DNA from: a virus
Virus record (IMG/VR): IMGVR_UViG_3300025108_000505
Span: 1 to 20,005 of that record
Strand: one strand, 5' to 3'
Length of the DNA: 20,005 nucleotides
In this document: positions 1-6,795 of the stretch, piece after piece
How the letters are laid out: each line of letters starts with the position of its first letter
Position numbering within the stretch: the first letter of the stretch is position 1
The notes under the pieces: generated by a model
Told to the model about the DNA's origin: nothing
Database searches by the model: none
The model's input: only the letters and a program-made list of their open reading frames with translations
Made by a program: the position numbers and the translations under genes

Positions 1-764
1 GGTCCAATAAAACATAAGGTACCAACTAAGAGTATGTTATGTTCGGATGTATACCCTTCTAAATTAGTTTTTATTTCATTACCATATAACGAAATAAGAT
101 TAGAAACAATAATCACAATACCCACACTCAAAACTAATCTCCATCTGACGTGTTTTAATAGTTTACCCCACGAATTGGAGTAACTTACTAAGTAAAGGGT
201 GAATCCACAAAATAAAGGTAAATAACGATCCGTTAAACCCGCCAATACTAATGTTAGTATGAAGGGTAGGAATATTGAATATATGTTCTTATAATTAACC
301 TGGTGATCTTTAGGTATTTCAATGTTCCCGTCTTTAAATTTGTAAATGTATGTACCTATAACGACTATGGATATTATAAGTAATGGGTAAACCATATTCA
401 TTAGTTCCCCATATGTGATACCTAAAATTGCCATAGGTATTATAACTGTCTTTTCTAATGGTGACCATATATAATAATGGTGTGTTGACAGGTAGTCAAT
501 TATTCCGTAATTCTCTCTCCCTTCTTTATCTTTAGGTGCAATGGTATCAAGTATACCCGCAGAAACCGCAACCCTACCGGGTATAGGTAACACCCCACCA
601 AATAAAGATATTAGAAATAAAACTAACTTCTTAGATTTAACCGTTTTAAGTATTAAACTAAATACATCTACCAAATACCCTCTCTCTTTTAAAATACCTG
701 TTATAACCATTATAAATGAAAGGTATATAAGGAAGTGTTGGTTATTTAATATTACATCTATCAT
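1..764 (-). CDS. Polytopic inner-membrane protein resembling DUF401 permeases (partial, C-terminus beyond left edge)
   Basis: The reading frame opens at the ATG on 764-762 and stays open to the window edge (254 codons seen). The ATG overlaps the TGA of the upstream TonB-dependent receptor (ATGA), which implies translational coupling. The protein is very hydrophobic: probable membrane segments lie near residues 11-25, 47-62, 103-117, 124-140, 160-177, 181-196, 209-224 and 243-254. The key block is FGGVLPIPGRVAVSAG (residues 55-70), followed by HHYYIWSPLEKTVIIP (95-110). This layout recalls DUF401 proteins of the ion-transporter superfamily, which carry a conserved G-x-L-P-x-P-G motif, a small-residue stretch and then a W-P-L-Y-P-like segment. 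Here the usual Gly-Gly after the second Pro is Gly-Arg. The substrate is unknown. Its position after an outer-membrane receptor suggests the inner-membrane step of an import route. The membrane-protein call is firm; the family call is moderate. Confidence 0.72.
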   Translation of the reverse strand, partial: MIDVILNNQHFLIYLSFIMVITGILKERGYLVDVFSLILKTVKSKKLVLFLISLFGGVLPIPGRVAVSAGILDTIAPKDKEGRENYGIIDYLSTHHYYIWSPLEKTVIIPMAILGITYGELMNMVYPLLIISIVVIGTYIYKFKDGNIEIPKDHQVNYKNIYSIFLPFILTLVLAGLTDRYLPLFCGFTLYLVSYSNSWGKLLKHVRWRLVLSVGIVIIVSNLISLYGNEIKTNLEGYTSEHNILLVGTLCFIG

Positions 765-2518
765 AAATTCATTTTTAAATTGAACAACACAGACCTCTTA
801 GGTAAGTCTGTTGATGATCCAGTTATTCTACTTTCATTATTTAGAATATTATAAACGGATACTCCCAAATTAATAGGATTATTTTTATGTTTAAATAACG
901 TATGGTCATAACCTACAGAGATTATGTTCACTCCCTTGTTGTGGGCATACTGTCTAACATCATTCAAATCGTTTTCAGATAGTTCATCGTCTTTAATTTG
1001 AAATGACCAATCTACCCACAAATTATCCTTACTTATCTTAACGTAGGTTCTAAATGGAGAAACTTTGTTGATTGGTTCATCTGTCGATGTTTTACCATAA
1101 ACATATTCTAACCTAGACTTAAGACTAATACCCCTATTAAGTAGGTTATCTTTATTAAACCCCACATTTGATGACCATACCTTTATTTTACCTTGATTTA
1201 CTGTTTGGATGGTATCTGAATTAATGAATATGGTACTTATTGCATCATTCAATAACCTATAATTAAAGTCCACATAGAAACCCCTATTCTTATACCCAAC
1301 CCTATACGAGTCTGAGTTTTCCTGTTTAAGATCAGGATTAGGTAGTTGCTCGGCCTTACCCGTTGTAATAGATTGTTTTACCATAAGGTAGCTAGGTGCG
1401 TTTAAAGACCTTACATAACTTCCAAAGAAACCCTTCTTACCTATAATAAAGGAACTTTCGAATCCACTGAATGGTTCAATATCTGTAATCTTTACTGTCT
1501 TGTATCCACCACTTACAAACACATTAAACCCTTTAAGTTTTATATCCCACCTAAGTCCTTGTTTGAATGTTTTGTAAAGGTCATTAGGGACATAATCAAC
1601 ACCTTCAGTTTGGTAATCAATATGTTCAATTACATTAGATGTATATAGTTCAAGATTGTCACTAACCATATATTCACCATTTATAGTGAACGAATTTAAT
1701 CTACTTTTTATTCTTGTTGTTTTGTTGAGTATATTTTCTGAGAAGTTTTGATATGCAAAGTTTACTTTTAGATCCTTATAATCGTACTTATGATTAAGTA
1801 AAATATATCTCTGTAATTCCCACGTATAGATTTTAGGATCTTGGAAACCATTTATTCTTTCACCACCATTCCATTTATCAGTTCTCTCTAAATCGTTGGA
1901 TTGGGTGAAGAGAAAAGTAGTTTTATTTTTATTAGACCATTGATACTCAGTGATTAATGAATTCTGATTATAAGAACTGTGTGGTATCTCACCACCCACG
2001 GACCTTACATTATCGTTTATAATACTATTAACCGCAATACCAAACTTACCTTCTTTGTAAGAAATATAATTAGTTGTTCCATTTACACCACCATCATAAG
2101 ATAGTTTTATTGATGATGAGTCGATACCTAACTCTCTATTAATTGTACCACCTATATTACCTCCATCACTAATCCTTATTCTCTTAGTAAAATTCATAGG
2201 TACCCACCCAAAGTATTGATTAGGACCTGTTCTGAATAATGCACTATTAAACCTTATATCGTTTATGACTTGATCAACTTGGTTACCTGTGAATCCACCT
2301 AAGAAAGGACTTAGTTGACCCGGACTTGTCTGTTGTAATTGTATTGACCTTTCATATATCTTAGGTTCGATATATACTTGTCTAACTTGGTAGTTAGTTC
2401 CTGCAACCACGACAACCTCATCTAAAGTCTTTACTTTTAGTGTATCTACTTTGGTTTGGGAGTATCCTACATTACAAAATAGTAGTGCGATTACTATGTA
2501 AAAAATAAACTTTCTCAT
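761..2518 (-). CDS. TonB-dependent outer-membrane receptor, Bacteroidota type
   Basis: The protein has 585 residues if started at the ATG on 2518-2516. That start places a signal peptide at residues 1-20 (MRKF, hydrophobic core, GYSQ). An in-frame TTG at 2554 would add 12 residues before the signal and is unlikely. The mature N-terminus has a TonB box, LDEVVVVAG (32-40). A plug follows, with GGFTGNQVDQVINDIRFN (74-91) and FRTGPNQY (95-102), both known from flavobacterial receptors. The plug end is RIRISDGGNIGGTINRELG (113-131), much shorter than the usual R-I-E-V-x-R-G-P...YGSGAIGG form. The rest alternates polar and aromatic residues as a beta-barrel does, with PNPDLKQENSDSYRVGY (about 403-419), a common late-barrel motif, and VYNILN near the end. 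The last residues, LFNLKMNL, lack the usual terminal Phe. There is no N-terminal carboxypeptidase-like domain. The ligand is unknown. It would take up a scarce nutrient or metal complex, or alter the cell surface during infection. Confidence 0.85.
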   Translation of the reverse strand: MRKFIFYIVIALLFCNVGYSQTKVDTLKVKTLDEVVVVAGTNYQVRQVYIEPKIYERSIQLQQTSPGQLSPFLGGFTGNQVDQVINDIRFNSALFRTGPNQYFGWVPMNFTKRIRISDGGNIGGTINRELGIDSSSIKLSYDGGVNGTTNYISYKEGKFGIAVNSIINDNVRSVGGEIPHSSYNQNSLITEYQWSNKNKTTFLFTQSNDLERTDKWNGGERINGFQDPKIYTWELQRYILLNHKYDYKDLKVNFAYQNFSENILNKTTRIKSRLNSFTINGEYMVSDNLELYTSNVIEHIDYQTEGVDYVPNDLYKTFKQGLRWDIKLKGFNVFVSGGYKTVKITDIEPFSGFESSFIIGKKGFFGSYVRSLNAPSYLMVKQSITTGKAEQLPNPDLKQENSDSYRVGYKNRGFYVDFNYRLLNDAISTIFINSDTIQTVNQGKIKVWSSNVGFNKDNLLNRGISLKSRLEYVYGKTSTDEPINKVSPFRTYVKISKDNLWVDWSFQIKDDELSENDLNDVRQYAHNKGVNIISVGYDHTLFKHKNNPINLGVSVYNILNNESRITGSSTDLPKRSVLFNLKMNL

Positions 2519-2554
2519 AGATTTTAATTTAGATAAAATATAAATAAAAGTCAA
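2519..2554 (-). other. 36-nt spacer between methyltransferase and TonB-dependent receptor
   Basis: This AT-rich spacer lies between the TAG stop at 2557-2555 and the ATG at 2518. On the coding strand there is no purine-rich Shine-Dalgarno sequence; the last bases before the ATG are A/T-rich, as in many Bacteroidota leaders. No convincing promoter pair or hairpin was found. Confidence 0.5.
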
Positions 2555-3220
2555 CTATTTTTCTATAAGAAATATACCAATTCCGTTCCAAAAATCTTCC
2601 ATATCTTCACCCTTTGTAAAGATTTCTTTTTGGTGTGATACGAACAATTTTTCCTCATCTATGATTCTATAGAGAGCACCACTATCCCAATTCCAATCAT
2701 CCATTATTAGTATTGTCTTGTCTGAAAATTGAGGGATTATTTTTTTAAGTGTAACATACTGATCATGGAATTTGGTGTCTCCATCATAAAAAATAATATC
2801 TAATTTAGGTAGTTGGGAATAATCAAAGGTTGTATAATCTGTTTTATATATATCTAACCTATCAGGGTCTCCGAACCGCTTAACATTGTCTAAGAAGTTT
2901 TCCTGTGGTGTTACATCTAACCCTTGTTTTAGATAAGATGCCAATTTTTGACTTACACCCATCGGCATTAGGTTTGGTGATGCAAAATTGTCAATCCCAA
3001 TACCATGTAGATTATCATTATTATAAATGGCAGAACAGAAGGTTGCACCTCTGAAAACCCCAATCTCTAAGTACGTCCCACCTATTGAACATATGTTGTT
3101 GAGTAATGACCTTACTTTGTTACTTGTAATTCCGTGAATGTTTAATACGTCTTGGTTAAGTTTGGATACTTCTCTTTCACCCCACCTAATTGAGTTGTCT
3201 ATGTGTTTAATTAGGTCCAT
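2555..3220 (-). CDS. Class I SAM-dependent methyltransferase (Methyltransf_24-like)
   Basis: The protein has 221 residues; its ATG at 3220 lies inside the end of the U32-like gene (14-nt overlap). It has a Rossmann-type methyltransferase pattern: motif I is YLEIGVFRGATF (50-61, E-x-G-x3-G), GIGID (73-77) ends in the acidic residue expected to hold the SAM ribose, and DIIFYDGDTKFHDQY (141-155) and ILIMDDWNW (170-178) match the D-G-D-x3-H and D-D-W/Y pair of the Methyltransf_24 group. Members of that group often methylate sugar or natural-product hydroxyls using a bound metal, and are common in glycan and secondary-metabolite clusters and in phages. There is no DNA-methylase DPPY/NPPY or PC motif, so base methylation is unlikely. 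The acceptor is unknown. Its overlap with a radical SAM/U32-like pair suggests the three act on one product. The fold is confident; the role is inferred. Confidence 0.8.
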   Translation of the reverse strand: MDLIKHIDNSIRWGEREVSKLNQDVLNIHGITSNKVRSLLNNICSIGGTYLEIGVFRGATFCSAIYNNDNLHGIGIDNFASPNLMPMGVSQKLASYLKQGLDVTPQENFLDNVKRFGDPDRLDIYKTDYTTFDYSQLPKLDIIFYDGDTKFHDQYVTLKKIIPQFSDKTILIMDDWNWDSGALYRIIDEEKLFVSHQKEIFTKGEDMEDFWNGIGIFLIEK

Positions 3221-4247
3221 TAAGTTTTCTTTTTTTGTGTTCCGATACTATATCACAATAGTTACAATCCCAACATTGAAATTTACATTTCTTAATTTTC
3301 TTTCTCCACCCTCTTAACTCTTCGTATGGTACACCATCTAAATATGTTTTAGAGGATGAAGACAACACCTCTTTACCTTTGGAATATGACTCAATAATTT
3401 CCATAGTTTCATTAAGTCTATCAAAACTATCTCTACCGTGCATTTTAAAAACGTCAATATGGTTTAGGTATTCGTTAAACTCCTCTTTGAATGGAGGAAT
3501 TGTTGCAGTTTTAAAAAAGAACGCATCTACCTCGTCTTCCCATTTGTGTTCACATGTAACTTTAGATATTTCATGATGAAAGTATGGTAATTCGTTTGGT
3601 TTTCTAAGGTTATTATATGAATAGTGTTCATCCATAACAGGACACCTACCCAAACAACCTTCATTAGTAAGTAACGCTATTTCAATATACCTACCGTGTT
3701 TTTGTTGAAACATTAGTTGTGCTCTTCTAATGTTTTTTAATTCTTCCATATCCCTCATCAATATTCTGTCTACATTAATGTAATCAAAACCTTGTTCGGC
3801 GGAATACCAAAAATCTTGTGCGGTGTTAACCTTTCTGAGTATGGTGTTTTTAATATGCATCTCAGGAAAATGGTCCTTTAGTCCCATGGCCACCCAATGA
3901 CCATGAGGAATTGTCATAGACCTTAACCCTTTCTCATAGAGTGGTTTTAAATTATCAATAAAGAGTTTATAATTTTCATACTTTGGTGATACGTTGAAAT
4001 TATTAAAAGTTGCACTTACTTTTATACCTAACGATTCTTGTATCATCATTGCATTTTCAAAAACAGAGTTTCTATCATTATCATCTATAATTGATCCCAT
4101 CGCATCTTGAGTAAATGGTGGTATCCTACACGTGAAATATATATCATAAATCCAATCCTTGTGTTCCTTTAAAAAAGGATAGAACACATGTGTGAATGCT
4201 TGTTCACTTAACATCGGGTTTAACGGTATTGAAAAAATCTTACTCAT
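3207..4247 (-). CDS. U32-peptidase-like TIM-barrel protein with C-terminal Cys cluster
   Basis: The protein has 346 residues. The ATG at 4247 overlaps the end of the radical SAM gene by 8 nt. It resembles the U32 family (YhbU/UbiU, RlhA, TrhP type): INVDRILMRDMEELKNIR (157-174) fits the V-L-x-R-E-L-S-x-E-E-I element, and IEIALLTNEGCLGRCP (188-203) fits the segment in which U32 proteins place Fe-S cysteines. Other cysteines are C40, C232 and a terminal set C321, C325, C328, C331 (C-x3-C-x2-C-x2-C), more than U32 enzymes usually carry at this end. Known U32 proteins are not all peptidases: several hydroxylate RNA or ubiquinone precursors using a [4Fe-4S] cluster and prephenate or unknown donors. 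An SD-like GGAGGA sits 10 nt before the start. Its tight coupling to a radical SAM enzyme implies joint action. A distant radical-SAM-like barrel without an N-terminal motif is an alternative. Confidence 0.68.
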   Translation of the reverse strand: MSKIFSIPLNPMLSEQAFTHVFYPFLKEHKDWIYDIYFTCRIPPFTQDAMGSIIDDNDRNSVFENAMMIQESLGIKVSATFNNFNVSPKYENYKLFIDNLKPLYEKGLRSMTIPHGHWVAMGLKDHFPEMHIKNTILRKVNTAQDFWYSAEQGFDYINVDRILMRDMEELKNIRRAQLMFQQKHGRYIEIALLTNEGCLGRCPVMDEHYSYNNLRKPNELPYFHHEISKVTCEHKWEDEVDAFFFKTATIPPFKEEFNEYLNHIDVFKMHGRDSFDRLNETMEIIESYSKGKEVLSSSSKTYLDGVPYEELRGWRKKIKKCKFQCWDCNYCDIVSEHKKRKLNGPN

Positions 4248-5238
4248 TCTCTAAACATCCTCCACATATCCCATTACATTCTGTCTTGTAAAAAACACAA
4301 TCTAAACAGTCTTGTGGTATTTTATAATTTTTATGATTCTCCCTATAAAGATCATCGAACTCATCTCTTAGAGTTAATATATTATTTTCTCCTGAAATTT
4401 TCAATACATTATCTATCTTAACTTTGTCTTGTAAAGGATAACAATGAATAGACGAACCATCAGGAAAGATGTCTAACGGCATAAACCCACATATCTTATC
4501 ATACCCTTTTACTTTAAAGGTCGCAAAATCAAATGAGTTTTGTATAATTGATTCTTTTGTTTTACCCTCCCATAAACATGGAGGTACTTGACAATCAGAT
4601 GTAACCCTTATATTGTTGTACATCCCAAATTTAAGTATTTTGGTAACCTCCTCACCCATCTCTTTATTATTAATCAGATAGGTACCTGTCAGATCTAAAC
4701 CTAACCTTATTGCATTTAGTTTACCATCCAATGCATGATACAACCACTTTATGTAATCGTACATTTTTCTTTCCTTCCAATCCGACGATAATGTTAGTGC
4801 GATGAACAATCTTGAGTTTTCTTCAAAACCCCACGTATTGGCGTACGCTGTATATAGTGATAGGTAATTCTTTTTGAATAGATTTAATCTATTCTTTTCA
4901 TCTAATTCCGCACCATTAGGTAGAACCCACTTAATGTGTCTTATGTTGGTGACTATGTAATCTAATGTTCTTTTACCAAATAGTAAGTTACTTACTAAAT
5001 TAACTTTATAACCCCTTGAGATTATATAGTCCATTAGTCCTATAAAGTTTGAATGTTGTGTTGGTTCACCACCTAAAATAGTGACCTCTTCTCTAGATCC
5101 TTTAACATCAAAGTGGTCAAGTAACTCACCCACCTTTTCTATCGACATCTCACCAAGAGTATGTTTTAGTCTTGCATCTTCTTTTGTAAAACAGAACGAA
5201 CAACCTTTAGCACATGTACCATTTATTGCTAAATTCAT
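4240..5238 (-). CDS. Radical SAM enzyme with SPASM-like auxiliary Cys cluster
   Basis: The protein has 332 residues, starting at the ATG on 5238, 10 nt after the previous stop; there is no Shine-Dalgarno sequence. The radical SAM motif CAKGCSFC (C9-x3-C13-x2-C16) lies almost at the N-terminus, so no extra N-terminal domain exists. ILGGEPTQH (54-62) is the GGEP element that binds the SAM amino group. Later cysteines C216, C221, C250 and C266 (IHCYPL, as in many SPASM proteins) and C311, C314, C321, C325, C328 (CLDC...CNGICGGC) would hold one or two auxiliary [4Fe-4S] clusters. That architecture is typical of enzymes that modify peptides or proteins, such as sactipeptide, quinohemoprotein and PqqE-type maturases and anaerobic sulfatase activators. 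The subtype cannot be named from sequence alone. It is followed by overlapping U32-like and methyltransferase genes. A phage-encoded copy beside tail genes is unusual. Confidence 0.85.
   Translation of the reverse strand: MNLAINGTCAKGCSFCFTKEDARLKHTLGEMSIEKVGELLDHFDVKGSREEVTILGGEPTQHSNFIGLMDYIISRGYKVNLVSNLLFGKRTLDYIVTNIRHIKWVLPNGAELDEKNRLNLFKKNYLSLYTAYANTWGFEENSRLFIALTLSSDWKERKMYDYIKWLYHALDGKLNAIRLGLDLTGTYLINNKEMGEEVTKILKFGMYNNIRVTSDCQVPPCLWEGKTKESIIQNSFDFATFKVKGYDKICGFMPLDIFPDGSSIHCYPLQDKVKIDNVLKISGENNILTLRDEFDDLYRENHKNYKIPQDCLDCVFYKTECNGICGGCLENE
4258..4263 (-). promoter_or_regulatory. Shine-Dalgarno-like GGAGGA before the U32-like gene
   Basis: On the coding strand, GGAGGA lies 10 nt before the ATG at 4247. 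It is also the Gly-Gly codon pair of the C-G-G-C end of the radical SAM protein, so coding constraint may explain it. It is one of only two clear anti-SD matches before genes here. Confidence 0.4.
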
Positions 5239-5248
5239 TTAGTTATTT

Positions 5249-5989
5249 TTAGAAATCTATCTTCAGTGTCAGTGGGGTTGTCTCAATTTCCTCATCAATC
5301 TTTTGTTGTCTACTCATACCTACACCAAATTTCTCATGTCTTACCCTGTGACAATCCGCAATGGTGTTACAATTTTTAACTTTTGTTTCTAAAAGTTGTT
5401 GTTCAAGAAGTAGTGTCGCTAATTTTGTGTTATATGTTGTAACATTGGATATAATCTTATCCACTAATACTTGTTTCTCGATACCCCTACCACTTGAAAG
5501 TATGTCTATTACAGGTGTTGGGTAGTTACTATTCTCTTCATATGCAAATGCCTCTCTTTTTTGTTCTTCCCACGTATCTTTCTCTAAATCAGATACGTCA
5601 ACCATAAGATCTTTATATCTTGTAAAGAATCTATCCGCAATAACCTTTAGAAGAACCGCTTTGTTAAAATCAACACCTAATTGTTTGTCCTCATCTGTAA
5701 GTGTGTATTTAACTTTTTCTTCCTCGGTTTCTGAAGACTCCGCTAAAACAGGTACCTCATCCATTAGTGAAGAGTTTGTTCTAATACTCACATAACTTTT
5801 ATAAATGTCGGCAAAAATAAAACCCTTTCCCACATCTTCAGTTATAACAGAGGCATTAAACTTATCCAAATCTAATCTCATATCGTCGTATATGTCTTCA
5901 ATACGTCCGTAGTAATAATTCATGTAGGATCCAATAACTTTAATGTATCCAGGGATTTCACCAGTTATTTTAAAAATAATATGTCTCAT
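5249..5989 (-). CDS. Putative tail-fibre assembly chaperone-like protein
   Basis: The protein has 246 residues. Its ATG (5989-5987) shares one base with the TAA of the upstream gene (TAATG), a re-initiation junction. Residues 135-170 read L-E-x3-W140-x2-Q143-x2-E146-A-x-A-Y150...P157/P159...R168-G-I. This W-x2-Q-x2-E-A...P...RG pattern recurs in phage tail-fibre assembly and DUF4376-like proteins encoded just after fibre genes. It is followed by a long helix, about 172-205. The N-terminal part (1-75) is probably beta-rich and could be the part that contacts fibres. An acidic linker (83-93, ESSETEEEK) separates the halves. Two cysteines (C207, C213) sit near the C-terminal tail. Its position downstream of four fibre genes fits a folding or attachment helper. 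No catalytic motif was seen. The motif match is by eye, so the function is tentative. Confidence 0.55.
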   Translation of the reverse strand: MRHIIFKITGEIPGYIKVIGSYMNYYYGRIEDIYDDMRLDLDKFNASVITEDVGKGFIFADIYKSYVSIRTNSSLMDEVPVLAESSETEEEKVKYTLTDEDKQLGVDFNKAVLLKVIADRFFTRYKDLMVDVSDLEKDTWEEQKREAFAYEENSNYPTPVIDILSSGRGIEKQVLVDKIISNVTTYNTKLATLLLEQQLLETKVKNCNTIADCHRVRHEKFGVGMSRQQKIDEEIETTPLTLKIDF

Positions 5990-6735
5990 TATAAAAGTTT
6001 TTCAGTATCAGGTTTATCTGCCTTACCCAACTTAAGTTGATTCCTCAATGATTCTTCAATGGAGAAACTATTTGTTGTTGCGTTAGACATTAGTTGATTA
6101 ATGTTCTTATCTATAAATACTGTGTAAGAGGAAGCAAGTGATAAAACTTGTTTCTGTTGTTCGGCCGACATCATTAAAATAGAATCTAAGTTACCTGTAC
6201 CTACTCTACCATACGATATCATATCTAACATGGCTTGTTTTGCCATTCTAACCGTCCAATACTCGTGTTCAAATTTATCTTCTAATTCTTTATTACCTAT
6301 AACATCTATTAAATTAGATCCGTCAGGTAGTTTGGCGTCATCAGTGTCTAAGAAATCTTTTATTAGGTCAATAAACCCTTGTCTCTCAATATAAGCGTCC
6401 TTCAAGTTTCTTTTAAACTTTCTAAGGTCAATCTTCATATCCGCAATATTAAGGTCAACTAATTGTTTTCTTTTGGGGTCGGTAAGAAATTCTTTACTCT
6501 CCTCTTGTATTTGTATTTCTAAGTCTTGTTTTTGTACAGTATACTCTAAATGTTCGACCGCATCTTCACGACCTCTGAGTTCGAGTAACCACTGTTTCAA
6601 TTTTGCGTATGGAGTAATTTGTGCTCCCCCAACAAAAGTCTCTGCCTTATATCTCGGTAGTGCGAATGATACCTGTTCCGCTATTTCTATGAGTTTAGAG
6701 TTAACACCATCTCTTTCGTATTTAAAGTCTTGCAT
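5989..6735 (-). CDS. Helical protein of unknown function downstream of tail fibres
   Basis: I do not recognise this 248-residue protein. It starts at the ATG on 6735, after the window's longest gap. Residues about 45-128 are strongly helical and rich in charged heptads (ELRGREDAVEHLEY, MKIDLRKFKRNLKDAY), so a coiled coil is likely. Residues 138-205 hold a second helical part with YGRVGTGNLDSILMMSAEQQ (a Gly-rich turn, then a helix). The C-terminus is polar and probably flexible. There are no cysteines, no signal peptide, no membrane segment and no enzyme motif. It is translationally linked (TAATG) to the putative fibre-assembly protein. It may be a virion structural protein, a baseplate or fibre connector, or a scaffold-type helper. 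The coding call is firm because length, codon use and gene spacing match its neighbours. Confidence 0.75.
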   Translation of the reverse strand: MQDFKYERDGVNSKLIEIAEQVSFALPRYKAETFVGGAQITPYAKLKQWLLELRGREDAVEHLEYTVQKQDLEIQIQEESKEFLTDPKRKQLVDLNIADMKIDLRKFKRNLKDAYIERQGFIDLIKDFLDTDDAKLPDGSNLIDVIGNKELEDKFEHEYWTVRMAKQAMLDMISYGRVGTGNLDSILMMSAEQQKQVLSLASSYTVFIDKNINQLMSNATTNSFSIEESLRNQLKLGKADKPDTEKLL

Positions 6736-6795
6736 ATAATAAAATTTTACTATAATATAAGTATAAAAAAGAATTAAATAAAGTGTAAAATGGTA
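6736..6795 (-). promoter_or_regulatory. 60-nt AT-only-like gap, possible promoter
   Basis: This is the longest intergenic stretch in the window, separating the fibre block from the downstream operon. It is nearly all A/T and contains a perfect 10-nt palindrome, TAAAATTTTA, at 6740-6749. The coding strand carries sigma-like TATATT/TATTAT hexamers but no clear -35 or Bacteroidota -33 TTTG partner. There is no G/C-stem hairpin, so it is not a standard terminator. A promoter here is a guess from position only. Confidence 0.25.

Noticed and set aside
541-783. Plus-strand open frame opposite the membrane protein
   Set aside because: It is antisense to a coherent multi-membrane-segment protein and has no recognisable motif.
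2519-2554. TTG at 2554 as the start of the TonB-dependent receptor
   Set aside because: It would put 12 residues ahead of a textbook signal peptide; the ATG at 2518 gives a normal export signal.
2555-3220. Methyltransferase as a DNA methylase or anti-restriction gene
   Set aside because: It has no DPPY/NPPY or PC motif and no target-recognition region; its D-G-D-x3-H and D-D-W motifs fit small-molecule or sugar methyltransferases.
4240-5238. Naming the radical SAM enzyme as PqqE, QueE or an anaerobic ribonucleotide reductase activase
   Set aside because: The motif position and auxiliary cysteine pattern do not single out any of these, and no partner genes are present.
6740-6749. TAAAATTTTA palindrome as a terminator
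   Set aside because: The stem is A/T only with no loop or following U-tract on the transcribed strand; it is an AT-rich palindrome without support for termination.
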